From: Panicum virgatum
Taxonomy: Eukaryota; Streptophyta; Magnoliopsida; Poales; Poaceae
DNA length: 64,000 bases
Reading direction: 5' to 3'
NCBI RefSeq assembly: GCF_016808335.1
Contig: NC_053144.1
Span: 57,614,195 to 57,678,194, forward strand
Below are positions 54,023 to 64,000 of this stretch, one piece after another. The notes below the pieces were generated by a model. That model did no database searches. It was not told the origin of the DNA and saw nothing but the letters and a program-made list of their open reading frames with translations. A program made the position numbers and the translations under genes. Position 1 is the first letter of the stretch, and the number at the start of each line of letters is the position of its first letter.

Positions 54023-55051
54023 CAACTTGGATGAGGAAGTTCCGGAAGCGGAGATAATGTGTGTCTGAAGATGCAGCAACCGCTGGTGAACCTTCTTCCG
54101 AAAAATCAAACAACACACACACACACCAAAAAAAAAAGGCGATGCTACGCGAGTAGCCCCTCAATGTTCCTCGTCCTGTCGCAAAATCATATTCTGTGAT
54201 TCCTGTCATTCTTCGAGAGAAGGGAAGAATGATCGTAAACTAGCACCGGTACTCATAATCCTAAGCTCAGTGTACACAGAGGAACAAGGAAATAATGGTT
54301 ACAAAGTAATAAATATTAGTTTACTCCTACTCCATTCATCAACGTGCACCCCTTTTTTACCTCGTTACGCATCACATTTTATATCAAATTGAATTTTGCA
54401 TGATAAGTACAGCTCCTATCGAACATATGCCTTTTCAGATCAAATCTGTATCATCAATGGTATCACATTGGCTCAGTATATATTCGCTTGATAATAATGT
54501 GGCCACGTGGGTAGAGTATGCTGATTAAGAAGATCAAATATGGAATTAGTAGTACAACTACTTTTTTTTAAGGAAAAGTTGTACAACTACTGAATAATGA
54601 TTTTCCTATTTACGGGCCTCACAGGCCGTTTGTTGCTGGCTGGGTAAGGCTACGCGAGGCCTTCTTAGATCCACTGACGGCCCAAGATCCGAACTCGCAT
54701 CGCCCAGAACGAAGTGTAGGAACTCATCTACACGCTCTCGCTACCAGAGATAGGAACAAAGTGTAAGAACCTCTAAATCACAGTTGCCAACAAAACATTT
54801 CTCATTCATGGCATTTCAAGTTTTCGACCAAACATGCCAAACATGCCGATGCCTGGCTAGATAACAGGTTCTAACCATGCATCAGGAAACTCCAACAGCC
54901 TGCTGAGTAATTGAACGGGTAGCAACTCCCGGAAAGAGTTTGGATTTTACATTGGTTGTTATTATGTCAAAAAGGAATGATAAAACCATTGCTTAAATGG
55001 AATCTAATTTCATGGAAAGCGACATCCTGGGTAGTCTGAGCTCCAATGCTC
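54023..55051. other. 3' flank of QCR9, no other gene
   Basis: Roughly 1 kb. It contains a block at 54622-54690 (CAGGCCGTTTG, CGCGAGGCCTTCTTAGATC, GGCCCAAGATC) that is repeated in the same orientation at 57947-58015, before QCR9. Part of the sequence next to 55051 will be QCR9 3' UTR. Confidence 0.5.
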
Positions 55052-57771
55052 TCATTCTTCGGCTGGCCTTTGCCCCAGAACTGGTATATCTTCATACCTT
55101 TTCTGCAAGTTCAGATTACAAAACAATAGTTAGCTGAGCACCTTAAGCATTTTGGGCAAAACAGAGTACAACAACGTAAACAAATGAGCATCGAGGGATC
55201 ATTCCATATATGCAGCAGCAACAAAATAAAGCTCAGCTTCTGGTGCTAAGCTTGGTTTTGAAACACAAAAATCACATGCACCATCATTACGAACAAAATG
55301 ACTCCGAAAAGTTCATCAAATGTAATAATAAGCTGTACTGACATGTTATTAGTTGCACAAAATAGATTGTGCAGAAAACCGACACAGAATTGTTCAATCA
55401 CACGTTATGCCAACACATATAAAACTACATCCAAGAAGACTGGAATTTGATGCAACTCGTGTCCAATTCTATTCAATCAAGACTCCAAACATGACAGGAA
55501 TCCTGGTTTGCTCCATTTGGAGGTTAACTGTTCATCTAAATTAATTAGAAGCATTATTCTCCTGATATGATTGTAATGCTGGGTGAGATGCGATGCTAAA
55601 ATGTAGCAGATCCAGTATGCCCACCATATACCATCTCCAAAATGAACTTCAACTGAATTATCCAGAAGAGCCGTCTAGACTGAGTTTATCTAAATGATGT
55701 ATAATGTAAACAGACAAAAGCTATAGGTTGAGTTGCATGTCAATAATTATCCACGTTTGGTAACAATCTTAGCACTGAAGACTACATTGAGCAAGTAGCA
55801 ATTCAATTGCCTTCTTACTCATGACCTCAACAAAGTCAATCATTCATGATCTATGACCACGTCATGTGATTTGGAGATGCCGTTTGTTTCAGTAAGGGTG
55901 TAAAGAGGTGACCCTTAGGTGCACCTCCAACCCTCTTTAGTTCAAAATTTTATACTACTTTTCCAAAATAGAATATCATTTTGGAAAGTAGTGCAAAATT
56001 TTGAACTAAAGAGGGTTGGAGGTGCACCTAGATACCAATTTGCACCCCTATGTTTCAGCATGACATGAAATGTATATATTCATAATAAGTCTGAATTGCA
56101 ATGCGCATGGTCTATTCCTCTCAATTCCCCACCCCCACCCACCCCCAGTAAACAATCCTTTTGGATAGAGGGGAGCCCCTTCGCTCCTGATCCATGGGAT
56201 GCAGGGTAATTATGTACTGAAAGGTTATACACACAACGTATCAAGCGCAATGACAACAAAATTCTCTACACGCCCAACTAGAGATGTTTTTCCCCATCTC
56301 TCTAAATGCGTGCAAACCACAGAAAACACTACCATGAACTTAAAACCTATAATATTGAGTATGAAAAAACATTCTAATCAAGCAACATCACTGCACATTC
56401 TAAGTTCGCAAACTGGCAACAATCTTTGCATTGCACAATGGGTGTACAAGTAACAATTCAACTCTTGCATCTGCATCATCCATGATTGTGTATCACACGA
56501 ACAGTTTGGCTTGGCAATTGACTGACCTAAAATGTATGTTCAAAGTAAAACTACAACTATAGCATATTTGGCATTTTTCACTAATAATGTAAAGCAACAA
56601 TTCCAGTTATCTTAGCAGAACAGTAGATTCAAGAAATGTGAAATCCGGCACAATGAAAACACAATTCAGAAAATAACCAACTAATCCAAGTGATGTTTGA
56701 TTCCTTTTGCACTCTAGATGCTAGCCTCATGTGAATGATTAATGATGCTAATTTTCTATGATTGTCTTGGAACCAATTATTTGAAAAAGGAAGGGTCCTG
56801 TAGTGTTTAATTTGGTGTAGACACTGTTTTAGTGAACTAAACTAAGGAACTTACCAACATAGCACATAACTGTTGATAAACAAATTAGTACGGTTACACA
56901 TCTGTGCTCGCGAAGGAAAAATGTGGAGAAGGAAAAATTAGCAAAATATCAGTGACAACAAGCACTGGGATGTCAAAAATGTGCTACCTACTAAACAAAA
57001 TAGCAGCCATTAGAGGTGCTACTGTGCTAGTCCCATGTAAGCAATGCCACGCAAGGATTTCTTCATATCAGACAACAACCACATGGATTCTTTCAGGGTG
57101 GTGACTCAGGTAGCTCATACATGATGGGGAGGACCACTCCAGGAACAACAAAAGGACAACCATCACAAGCAATGATATCAAGCAACCCTAACATGAACTG
57201 TTTTGCACAAACAACAAGAGTCGATTCACGTATTCACATATCCAATCTTCATAGGGACGACAACCGCAACAAGCACACATGTTCTGATCAACAGAACGTG
57301 GATTATTTTATTTTATTTTTTTGAAAGACACAGAACGAGGATTTCCTTCTCTGCTTGTTGGGTCGCAACATAAGATCCAGCACCCCCACGAATCAAGAGA
57401 CACTCAACAACGACACAGAAGGGGAGGCCGGCGGAGAGGGAAGGAAAAACTTACCCCGACGTTGTTCATCTCCCAGAGCTTGTGGACTCCGTAATCCACC
57501 GCCTGCGACCAAACCAGACAAGTCAAATCAATCGTCTAGAGACGGCGAGAGAGAATCGAAGAGGAAACACGAGGTTGAGGAGAGGGGTGGGCCGATCTGG
57601 GGGATGTGGATCGGGGAGGGTGTCAGGGGGAGGGTCGATATGCGAGGCGCGGATCGGGGACGGTGGGGGAGGGCGTACCCTCTCGCCCGCGAAGGCGCCG
57701 GCGACGACGAAGGTGACGTAGACGGCGTTGCGGCGCATCACCACGCGGTAGAGCGCGTCGAAGAGGCCCAT
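55052..57771 (-). CDS. QCR9: Cytochrome b-c1 complex subunit 9 (QCR9)
   Basis: Three exons on the minus strand: 57679-57771, 57455-57502 and 55052-55102, joined at GT-AG sites into 63 residues. Exon 1 has MGLFDALYRVVMRRNAVY and the single membrane helix VTFVVAGAFAGER. Exon 2 has AVDYGVHKLWEMNNVG. Exon 3 has KRYEDIPVLGQRPAEE and TGA. This is the plant QCR9 pattern; the Arabidopsis protein is about 72 residues with a slightly longer N-terminus. The protein is a small single-pass subunit of respiratory complex III in the mitochondrial inner membrane. Intron 1 is 176 bp. Intron 2 is 2352 bp and holds a hAT MITE at 55894-56050. The ATG at 57771 is the only one in frame. Exons are tiny, so no ORF search alone would find the gene. 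Confidence 0.93.
55894..56050. mobile_element. Fold-back hAT MITE in QCR9 intron 2
   Basis: Ends TAAGGGTGTAAA and TTTGCACCCCTA, with exact 8-bp duplication TGTTTCAG (55886-55893, 56051-56058). Arms at about 55918-55969 and 55979-56030 are almost perfect complements, so the transcript could form a 50-bp hairpin with a 9-base loop. A diverged relative lies at about 31171-31252 (GCACCTCCAATG, AGAATAGGATGTTATTTTGGA). Confidence 0.9.
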
Positions 57772-58421
57772 CGCGGCGGCGGCGGCGTGCGCGAGAGGGA
57801 GAGGTGGAGGTGGATCCGAGCGATAGGCAGAGGAATGGGAGGGGGCGGCGCTTGACGTCAGTAACGCGTGGCTTGCCCCGGGTGCGTAGCAGGCCGAGCG
57901 AATGCGGGGCGCTTGCTGAATGCTGATTGGGCTTCACCCTTCCCACCAGGCCGTTTGCTTGCCTGGGCCAGTCTAGGCGAGGCCTTTTCAGATCATTCCA
58001 AAAGCCCAAAACAAGTCGCAATTTCCTAAAAATATTAAGAAAAAAAGAAAAAGGCGAAAAATCCCTCTAATAAACAAAAAAAACAGAAGAGAAGAGAAAA
58101 ACTAAGTGAACAAAGTGAAGGCACATAACCACCGCCCGTCCTCGTCGTGTGGCTGTCCCTTCACCTCGGCAGCTCCTTCCCAGCTCCAACGCCAACGCAC
58201 AACCACCCTCTTCGCTCCCTGTCCCGAAGCTTTCGCTTCGTTCAGTATAAGAACTCATCTCCCCCCATCTTTCAAGGTACTCCAATTCACACCAAAATAA
58301 AGAGCATCTACCTTTCCATTGGTGTGGTTGGGGGCACTAAATATCTTGTATCTTGTGTGTGTCAGTGTGCGTGTCTGCAGAAGGACTATATAGACCGTAA
58401 GGTGTTGCGGAAGAACCTACC
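57772..58421. promoter_or_regulatory. Shared divergent intergenic region of QCR9 and the pectinesterase
   Basis: 650 bp between the two ATGs. On the plus strand CAGTATAAGAAC at about 58241 is a plausible TATA box for the pectinesterase; CTATATAG at 58384 is too close to the ATG to be likely. The QCR9 side is GC-rich and TATA-less. The direct repeat of 54622-54690 lies at 57947-58015. Confidence 0.5.
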
Positions 58422-60119
58422 ATGAAAGGCGCCGTCATCGGCGCGTCGACCGTCCTGGTCGTGTTGGTCATCGCCGGCGTCTGCTTCGTGTCCTTCAAGG
58501 GCCATGGCGGCAAGGCTGAGGGCGAGATGTCCACCTCGGTGAGGTCCATCAAGTCCTTCTGCCAGCCCCTGGACTACAGGGAAACCTGCGAGAGGGCGCT
58601 GGAGGCGACGGCCGGCAACGCCACCAGCACCACGGACCTGACCAAGGCCATCTTCCTGGCCACCTCCGATCGGATCGAGCAGGCCGTGCGCGAGTCCGCC
58701 GTGCTCAACGCCCTCAAGAACGACCCGCGCACGTCGGCCGCGCTCCGCGACTGCGAGGAGCTGCTGGACTACGCCATCGACGACCTCAAGATCACCTTCG
58801 ACCGGCTCGGCGGGTTCCAGATGGCCAACTTCAAGACCGCCGTGAACGACCTCCGGACGTGGCTGAGCTCCGCGCTCACGTACCAGGAGACGTGCCTGGA
58901 CGGGTTCGAGAACACCACCACGGACGCCGCGGACAAGATGCGCAGGGCGCTCAACAGCTCGCAGGAGCTGACGGAGAACATCCTGGCCATCGTGGACGAG
59001 TTCTCCGAGACGCTCGCCAGCCTGGACCTGCCGGGCTTCCACCGCCGGCTGCTCGCGGACAACTACAGGGGCGTGCCGTCGTGGATGTCCGGCGCCAAGC
59101 GCCGGCAGCTGCAGGCCTCCGCCTCCCCCGGCGCGCCGGGCTTCAAGCCGGACGTGACGGTGGCGGCGGACGGCAGCGGCGACTTCAGGACCATCAACGA
59201 GGCGCTGGCCAGGGTGCCGCGCAAGAGCGCCGCCGCGTACGTGATGTACGTGAAGGCCGGCACGTACCGGGAGTACGTGTCCGTGCCCCGGAACGTGACG
59301 AACCTGGTGGTGATCGGCGACGGCGCCACCCGGACGGTGGTGACGGGCAGCAAGAGCTTCACGATGAACATCACGACCAAGGACACGGCGACGATGGAGG
59401 TGATCGGGAACGGGTTCCTGATGCGCGGCGTGGGCGTGGAGAACACGGCGGGCGCCCGGAACCACCAGGCCGTGGCGCTGCGGGTGCAGAGCGACCTGTC
59501 GGCCTTCTACGAGTGCCGCTTCGACGGATACCAGGACACGCTGTACACGCACACGTCGCGGCAGTACTACCGCGACTGCGTGGTCACGGGCACCATCGAC
59601 TTCATCTTCGGCAACGCGCAGGTGGTGCTCCAGAACTGCCGCATCCAGGTGCGCCGGTGCATGGACAACCAACAGAACATCGTGACGGCGCAGGGCCGCA
59701 AGGAGAGGCGGTCGGCCGGCGGCACGGTCATCCACAACTGCACCGTCGAGCCGCACCCGGAGTTCGAGTCCAGCGCCGGCCGGCTCAAGACTTTCCTCGG
59801 GCGGCCGTGGAAGGAGTACGCGCGCACGCTCTACATCCAGTCGGAGATCGGCGGGTTCGTCGACCCGCAGGGGTGGTTGCCGTGGCTCGGCGACTTCGGC
59901 CTCAACACCTGCTACTACGCCGAGGTGGAGAACCGCGGGGCCGGCGCCGACATGAGCAGGCGCGCCAGGTGGAGGGGCGTCAGGAACGTCACCTACCAGC
60001 AGGCGCAGCAGAAGTACACCGTCGAGAGGTTCATCCAGGGCCAGCAGTGGCTCCCCAAGCTCGGCGTGCCCTTCATCCCGGGGCTGCTGCCGCAGAACCA
60101 AACCGGCAGGATACACTGA
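58422..60119 (+). CDS. Type I pectin methylesterase with PMEI pro-region
   Basis: Single exon, 565 residues. Residues 5-25 are a hydrophobic signal-anchor. 40-200 is the PMEI-like inhibitor pro-region with its conserved Cys pairs (FCQPLDY..C, D.CEELLDYAIDDL). Two basic processing sites follow, RRLL at 208-211 and RRQL at 227-230. The catalytic beta-helix starts near 243 (DVTVAADGSGDF). All five family motifs are present: GTYRE 280-284, QAVAL 349-353, QDTLY 371-375, DFIFGN 393-398 and LGRPW 459-463, giving catalytic Asp372 and Asp393 and binding Arg461. It de-esterifies homogalacturonan in the cell wall; the pro-region keeps it inactive until cleavage in the secretory path. It ends with PFIPGLLPQNQTGRIH. 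It is divergent from QCR9 and convergent with DEK1. The absence of introns fits several pollen-type PMEs but does not prove that expression. Confidence 0.95.
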   Translation: MKGAVIGASTVLVVLVIAGVCFVSFKGHGGKAEGEMSTSVRSIKSFCQPLDYRETCERALEATAGNATSTTDLTKAIFLATSDRIEQAVRESAVLNALKNDPRTSAALRDCEELLDYAIDDLKITFDRLGGFQMANFKTAVNDLRTWLSSALTYQETCLDGFENTTTDAADKMRRALNSSQELTENILAIVDEFSETLASLDLPGFHRRLLADNYRGVPSWMSGAKRRQLQASASPGAPGFKPDVTVAADGSGDFRTINEALARVPRKSAAAYVMYVKAGTYREYVSVPRNVTNLVVIGDGATRTVVTGSKSFTMNITTKDTATMEVIGNGFLMRGVGVENTAGARNHQAVALRVQSDLSAFYECRFDGYQDTLYTHTSRQYYRDCVVTGTIDFIFGNAQVVLQNCRIQVRRCMDNQQNIVTAQGRKERRSAGGTVIHNCTVEPHPEFESSAGRLKTFLGRPWKEYARTLYIQSEIGGFVDPQGWLPWLGDFGLNTCYYAEVENRGAGADMSRRARWRGVRNVTYQQAQQKYTVERFIQGQQWLPKLGVPFIPGLLPQNQTGRIH

Positions 60120-60779
60120 TGATGATTGAGAGCCAATGAGCCATGCCCATGCGCGTGGAAGAGGTCAGAGGTGTATATATATGCATTGGGCAGTGGTCGA
60201 CGGGGCGGTCTGCGTGGTCGATGTGGCACCAACTAACATTTACCATGGTTCAAGTTTGTTGGCGGCAATTCTTGTTGATATTGTGACTACTGTTTAGGTG
60301 GGAAGAAAAATGGCGTACAGAATTCACTTATGTGTGCGCACTATTTGGATTACCCGTACTATTGATAACAAAAAAAAATCCTTCTTAAAACCCTCATTCC
60401 GTTCCAAATAATAGTTTACATTTGTCCTAAATCAAATTTATCTAACTTTGATCAAATTTCAAGTAAAAAAACATCAATGTCTGCAGCATCAAATTAGTTT
60501 AGGTTTATGGACAAAGTAATTCGTTTTTCTTTTGGAAAGAACATAGAGATTTGCTTCGAAGCTAGTAGAATCATCACAAAACGCAAATATTGAAAGAGAT
60601 GCAAAGAGACATGGAGAGTGTCTATTTCTGCACCGAGACGCTGTCCCAAGAGTACTCTTGTCCCAAATTAGGTCACAAACCTAAAATGGGAGTCTTGCGC
60701 AGCTTTCTCAGCAGAAGCACAACGTGGTGTAACAATACTCTGATGCAAAGGCAGCTTCGCGAGGCACCCAAAAAATAGC
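60120..60779. other. PME 3' flank with a worn Stowaway fragment
   Basis: At about 60386-60490, CATTCCGTTCCAAATAATAG and TTTGATCAAATTTCAAGT resemble the left half of a Stowaway MITE; no right end was found. No gene is seen in this interval. Confidence 0.4.
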
Positions 60780-61586
60780 TTCATTGAATGAGATCAGATT
60801 CCGATTACATACAGGGCAACCAATCGAAACAAACTATGGCCGACTACTCCACGCTCGGATCAGCAAAACTGCAGCTTGCTAACAAGAAATTTCCCAGCTG
60901 CAAGAGAGCCCTATGCGTTAACAGGAACGGCAGGCTACCTAACCTAAGTCTATAGCATTTACAGGGTGAACGGGACATGTACACAGGATGGGGCTACCAG
61001 GTCTAAATGTTAGTTGCCACCGCTATCTACAAGCATAGAACACAAGCGGTTAATATTCTCACCCTGCGCTTTGCGCAGAGATCAAAGAACCATGAATCTG
61101 ACACATCGACACCATATGATAATGCAACATGTGATATCCTTCTCTTCTACCCTTTAGCACCATAAGCATAGCCTTTTCTCAGTTATGCAGCAAGCAATCG
61201 AACTTATGTACTTGCATGTAGCAAGATCTGATGAAGCTCACTTCAGGTCCAAGATCAGAGCTGCAGAATCATAACTTCCATCAAGAGGCAATTCTTATAT
61301 CCTGAAACAGTTATAAGGCCGGTTAGTCCAATTCTACATTTTGTATCTAAATGAATGCATGAGAGTATTATACACATGGCACAGGACCGTTGTAGTTTGG
61401 AGCACAGTGGCACTAGACCCTACCATACAAGGCAAACTACAGATTAGAGAAGTCAAACACAATGGATGTGAATCAGATAATTACCATTTTCAAGCCCTCG
61501 AGAACCCGCAGCTGGACATTACACGGACAAGAAGCCCTGCCCAGCAGACGCAGCTGTCACTGGACACATGGGATATCAATCTTGGA
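60780..61586 (-). other. Probable 3' untranslated region of DEK1
   Basis: On the minus strand after the DEK1 stop codon. A likely UTR intron runs from 61484 (GTAATTATC) to 61302 (ACTGTTTCAG). No protein frame is present. The 3' end was not located. Confidence 0.4.
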
Positions 61587-63177
61587 TTAAATAGCCTCTA
61601 GCTTGATTGGTGCTTTTGAGAAAACTGAAAGAACAAAAGGTGCTTCCTCCCCAGGATGGATGGTACTTGGCACGATCGTGTATCCTTTAGGATAAGGATC
61701 CAAGACCAGTTCACATGATATCTCTCTTGAGTTAACGTAATCTGATCCACCCGCTGATTCATGCATGTAGATATTGTAAGCAGCCCGACAGCCCTGTGTC
61801 TTGAGTATCCTCAGTCCAATGTAGAGCATTGAAGAATCACGACTCGATTGGTAGTTTCGGAAACCGTTCGTCTTTCTAGAGAAACCAACACCCTGAAAAG
61901 CATGAAACTTATGCAAATAAATATCATTGTGGTTCTTCTAGTCTTACAGTGATATGCAGATTGGGACATACCTGAGTAAGGGTAATAAAAACATGAACAG
62001 GATATAGTGCGTCACGTCCTGTTACTCTAAGTCGATACTGAGGATTTTGATGCCATGAATCAAAATCTTGGCAACCACCTGCACTATAGCCACGCCATTG
62101 CCCATGGACAGAGTAACGCATCTCAGGTGGATAAACACGACAGACATATATTGACCGAAAGTGAATCTGAAAATCTTGCCAAGACATCCAGAATACTCCA
62201 TTCTTCGACTGCAACAAAGGTGGGAGAGATAAGTGGATGGGGTCAGATCTGCATATTAAGTCAGACTAACGATATACATTTTTGTTTCCTACTGGTGCAA
62301 TGTGTTAGTTCGTAACCTTGCAAGGGCACTAATTTGTTTTCAATTATAAATAAGCTGCGGCTTTGCCACTTCAAAAGACATCCTAGAAAACCTTATTTGC
62401 ATTTAAAGCAAGGGAAAAGAAAAGTTCAAGTGATAAAACTACATGTGCGCGTTCAAGAAAAAAAATAAAACTGAATGTGGATGGCTCTAATCTGTTTAAC
62501 ACAATTATGTTTCTTTCTGACCTCAACTAGTGCAATATGATATGCAAGTAAATTGACATCAAGAGACGAGTACCTGTGGAACATGCATAAGCTTATGCTT
62601 CATCCGTTCAGTCCACTCTGGTGAAGAGTCTGACCACGGTCCATTCCATTCAACTTCATTTGCCCATGGATTTCTAATTTGGATGAGTTTGTGGCCATCA
62701 ACTTCTCTTACCTGAAAATATTGTGCAACTGTGTAAACTTATACAGGAGAAGAATAGTGAAGAGCTGACAATTAGCCGGAACAAATGAGAGCAAACCTGC
62801 AAAATTGAGTATGCATGTCCCTGAACAATGCCACTTGATGAGATGTGAACATCGGACCCAGAAGGACTTCCAGCACCAAGAAGAAAACCTTCTTGTTTGA
62901 AATACAACAACTGCGACCACAATCTTCCACTAGCAAGATCAATCTGCGCTTGGGGACTTCGCATATCAATCTCTTCACCAGCCCCTCCTGTGAGATCCAC
63001 AAGAGCATCTTGAACAAGCCCACCTTCTAATGCCTCATAAGAGCCATGAAGTTTTGCATAAGCTTTCTCAAGAATGGATACCCAAAGCTCATTTTGCTTT
63101 TTACTAGTAGCAAATGCTGGTTTTCCCGGAGATTCACAGGGGATCCAATCATCAACAACCACGGCTACCCACTCACC
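61587..63177 (-). CDS. DEK1: DEK1 phytocalpain, C-terminal four exons (partial)
   Basis: Exons 62797-63177, 62574-62711, 61972-62208 and 61587-61892 join in frame to 353 residues and the natural stop. They cover the C-terminal part of the calpain catalytic core and the C2-like domain III. Exon 1 here has WIPCESPGKPAF, EKAYAKLHGSYEALEGG and the catalytic His in GIVQGHAYSIL. Exon 2 has the catalytic Asn in QIRNPWANEVEW. Exons 3 and 4 have FWMSWQDFQIHF, YVCRVYPPEMRYSVHGQWRG, YVNSREISCELVL and HPGEEAPFVLSVF. The catalytic Cys and the large membrane-spanning N-terminal part lie beyond the right edge. DEK1 is a single-copy plasma-membrane calpain needed for epidermis and aleurone identity. All junctions are clean GT-AG and no lesion is seen, which argues for the functional gene rather than a fragment. 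Confidence 0.94.
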
Positions 63178-64000
63178 CTAGGAAAAAAATATAAAACATA
63201 AAAACTATAAACTCAGAAAAAGCCCTGGTCGAGTTTTTTCAAAATCAGGGGGGGAAATTCAAATTACTGTAACATAAATATTGAGTCACATGGGAAAACA
63301 ATGATTAGGATTCCTAATAAAAACATCTTATAAGTGCCCTTCATGTGCACTATTTTCCCTTTAAAGAAGTCATACCAACTACAGCCAAGCTTATTGTCAA
63401 ATTGGTAGGTCTGCGCTATAGCCTAATGAACCAATCAAGCTGCCCAATTGTGATTGATGGATATCGATCTAGAAATACATATCAAGGATATGTCCAAACT
63501 GCATAGCATTAATAATAGAAGGTCTAAATTTTTTCTTAGCAACTACCTCAAATTAATGCTATCGAAAGAGCTGAATTTTCCAAAGGTTTGTAAGTAGGTG
63601 TCACTGAGGCTGACAGCACTACTGGGAAGCCAGGGAAGGGCCATCAATGTATAAGGAAGAAAGCAATCAATAGCATACTTGCACTGGAGGAGTCAAGTAT
63701 AACTAAACTACTATTTTATCTCCATAAAGCAGTGCACATCCAAGAGGGCCCAGCATAGTTCCAGACTTTCAGTAAACACTGCAGACTGATGAACTACTTC
63801 TTATAAAATAATTTATTTTTTTCCACTATAGTAAAGTATGTGTTACTAGTGCATATTGCATGCTCTACACAAAGGAATTTGATCGTTTGCTTCGACAATT
63901 GAATTTTGATGTTAAACTGGGCATAAGATAGACAAATGTTAAACTTTATCATGATTGTGTAGTCTAACATTTTACGATAACTATATTATAAACTTTGCAG
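63178..64000 (-). other. DEK1 intron running to the window edge
   Basis: The acceptor CCTAG directly precedes the exon at 63177. The remaining 820 bases are AT-rich with no minus-strand coding signal, so they are read as intron. The donor lies outside. Confidence 0.65.

Noticed and set aside
58386..60116. 576-codon minus-strand frame opposite the pectinesterase
   Set aside because: It is the mirror of a GC-rich coding exon with codon bias; the plus-strand frame has all PME motifs, and the antisense peptide is Arg/Val/Gly-rich with no family signature. The 426-codon plus-strand frame at 58859-60139 is rejected for the same reason.

Overview
The window is plant nuclear DNA from a grass, most likely a panicoid (the Panicum/Setaria/Sorghum/maize group). 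The evidence is spliced host genes with GT-AG introns and GC-rich grass-style exons, a CACTA transposon with the subterminal motif TTTGCCGAGTGCC, very long Gypsy LTRs, and several grass MITE families. Only six loci look like intact host genes. Much of the rest is transposable elements, many with recognisable ends and target-site duplications (TSDs).

Layout, left to right. (1) 1-21 kb is a tandem duplication carrying two F-box/DUF295 genes (5080-6186 and 18126-19202). A 10-kb CACTA element (6281-16346, TSD TTT) split the duplicated upstream segment and itself holds a hAT insertion. A second, 529-bp CACTA-like element (16445-16973, TSD GTT) sits about 100 bp further on. The other copy of the duplicated segment (about 330-866) preserves the empty site for both insertions. 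Downstream of the second F-box gene lies a copy of the first gene's promoter with no gene attached. (2) 20-31 kb holds local tandem repeats, a roughly 146-bp satellite-like array split by a 3.6-kb solo LTR (21179-24792, TSD GCAGT), a second solo LTR of 4.0 kb (26340-30313, TSD CGTAC), and eroded coding fragments that may be F-box related. (3) 31-37 kb has MITEs around a five-exon J-domain gene (35018-36064). (4) 36.9-51.9 kb is a third, about 3.1-kb solo LTR. Into it jumped a 12-kb Ty3/Gypsy element (37113-49069, TSD CCCTC) on the minus strand, with gag, protease, RT, two RNase H domains and integrase. It also carries a spliced antisense ORF and a 100-bp hairpin-rich tandem repeat between integrase and the 3' LTR. 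(5) 52-64 kb is the gene-rich end: QCR9 (complex III subunit, minus strand, three exons), a single-exon type I pectin methylesterase (plus strand) divergent from QCR9, and the last four exons of the phytocalpain DEK1 (minus strand, running off the right edge).

The host genes are functionally unrelated: two putative SCF adaptors, a co-chaperone, a respiratory subunit, a cell-wall enzyme and a membrane calpain. No operon-like or cooperating cluster is visible. The most unusual signals are structural: a 21-bp phased TTTGTTCG array, the antisense gene and hairpin array in the Gypsy element, three in-frame stops in that element that are all TAG, and an LTR family studded with a 15-bp ACCGGT-CTG-ACCGGT motif. 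I found no CRISPR array, rRNA, tRNA or microbial system. All alignments here were made by eye. CDS starts are ATG codons; exon borders were placed on GT-AG sites that restore the conserved protein.
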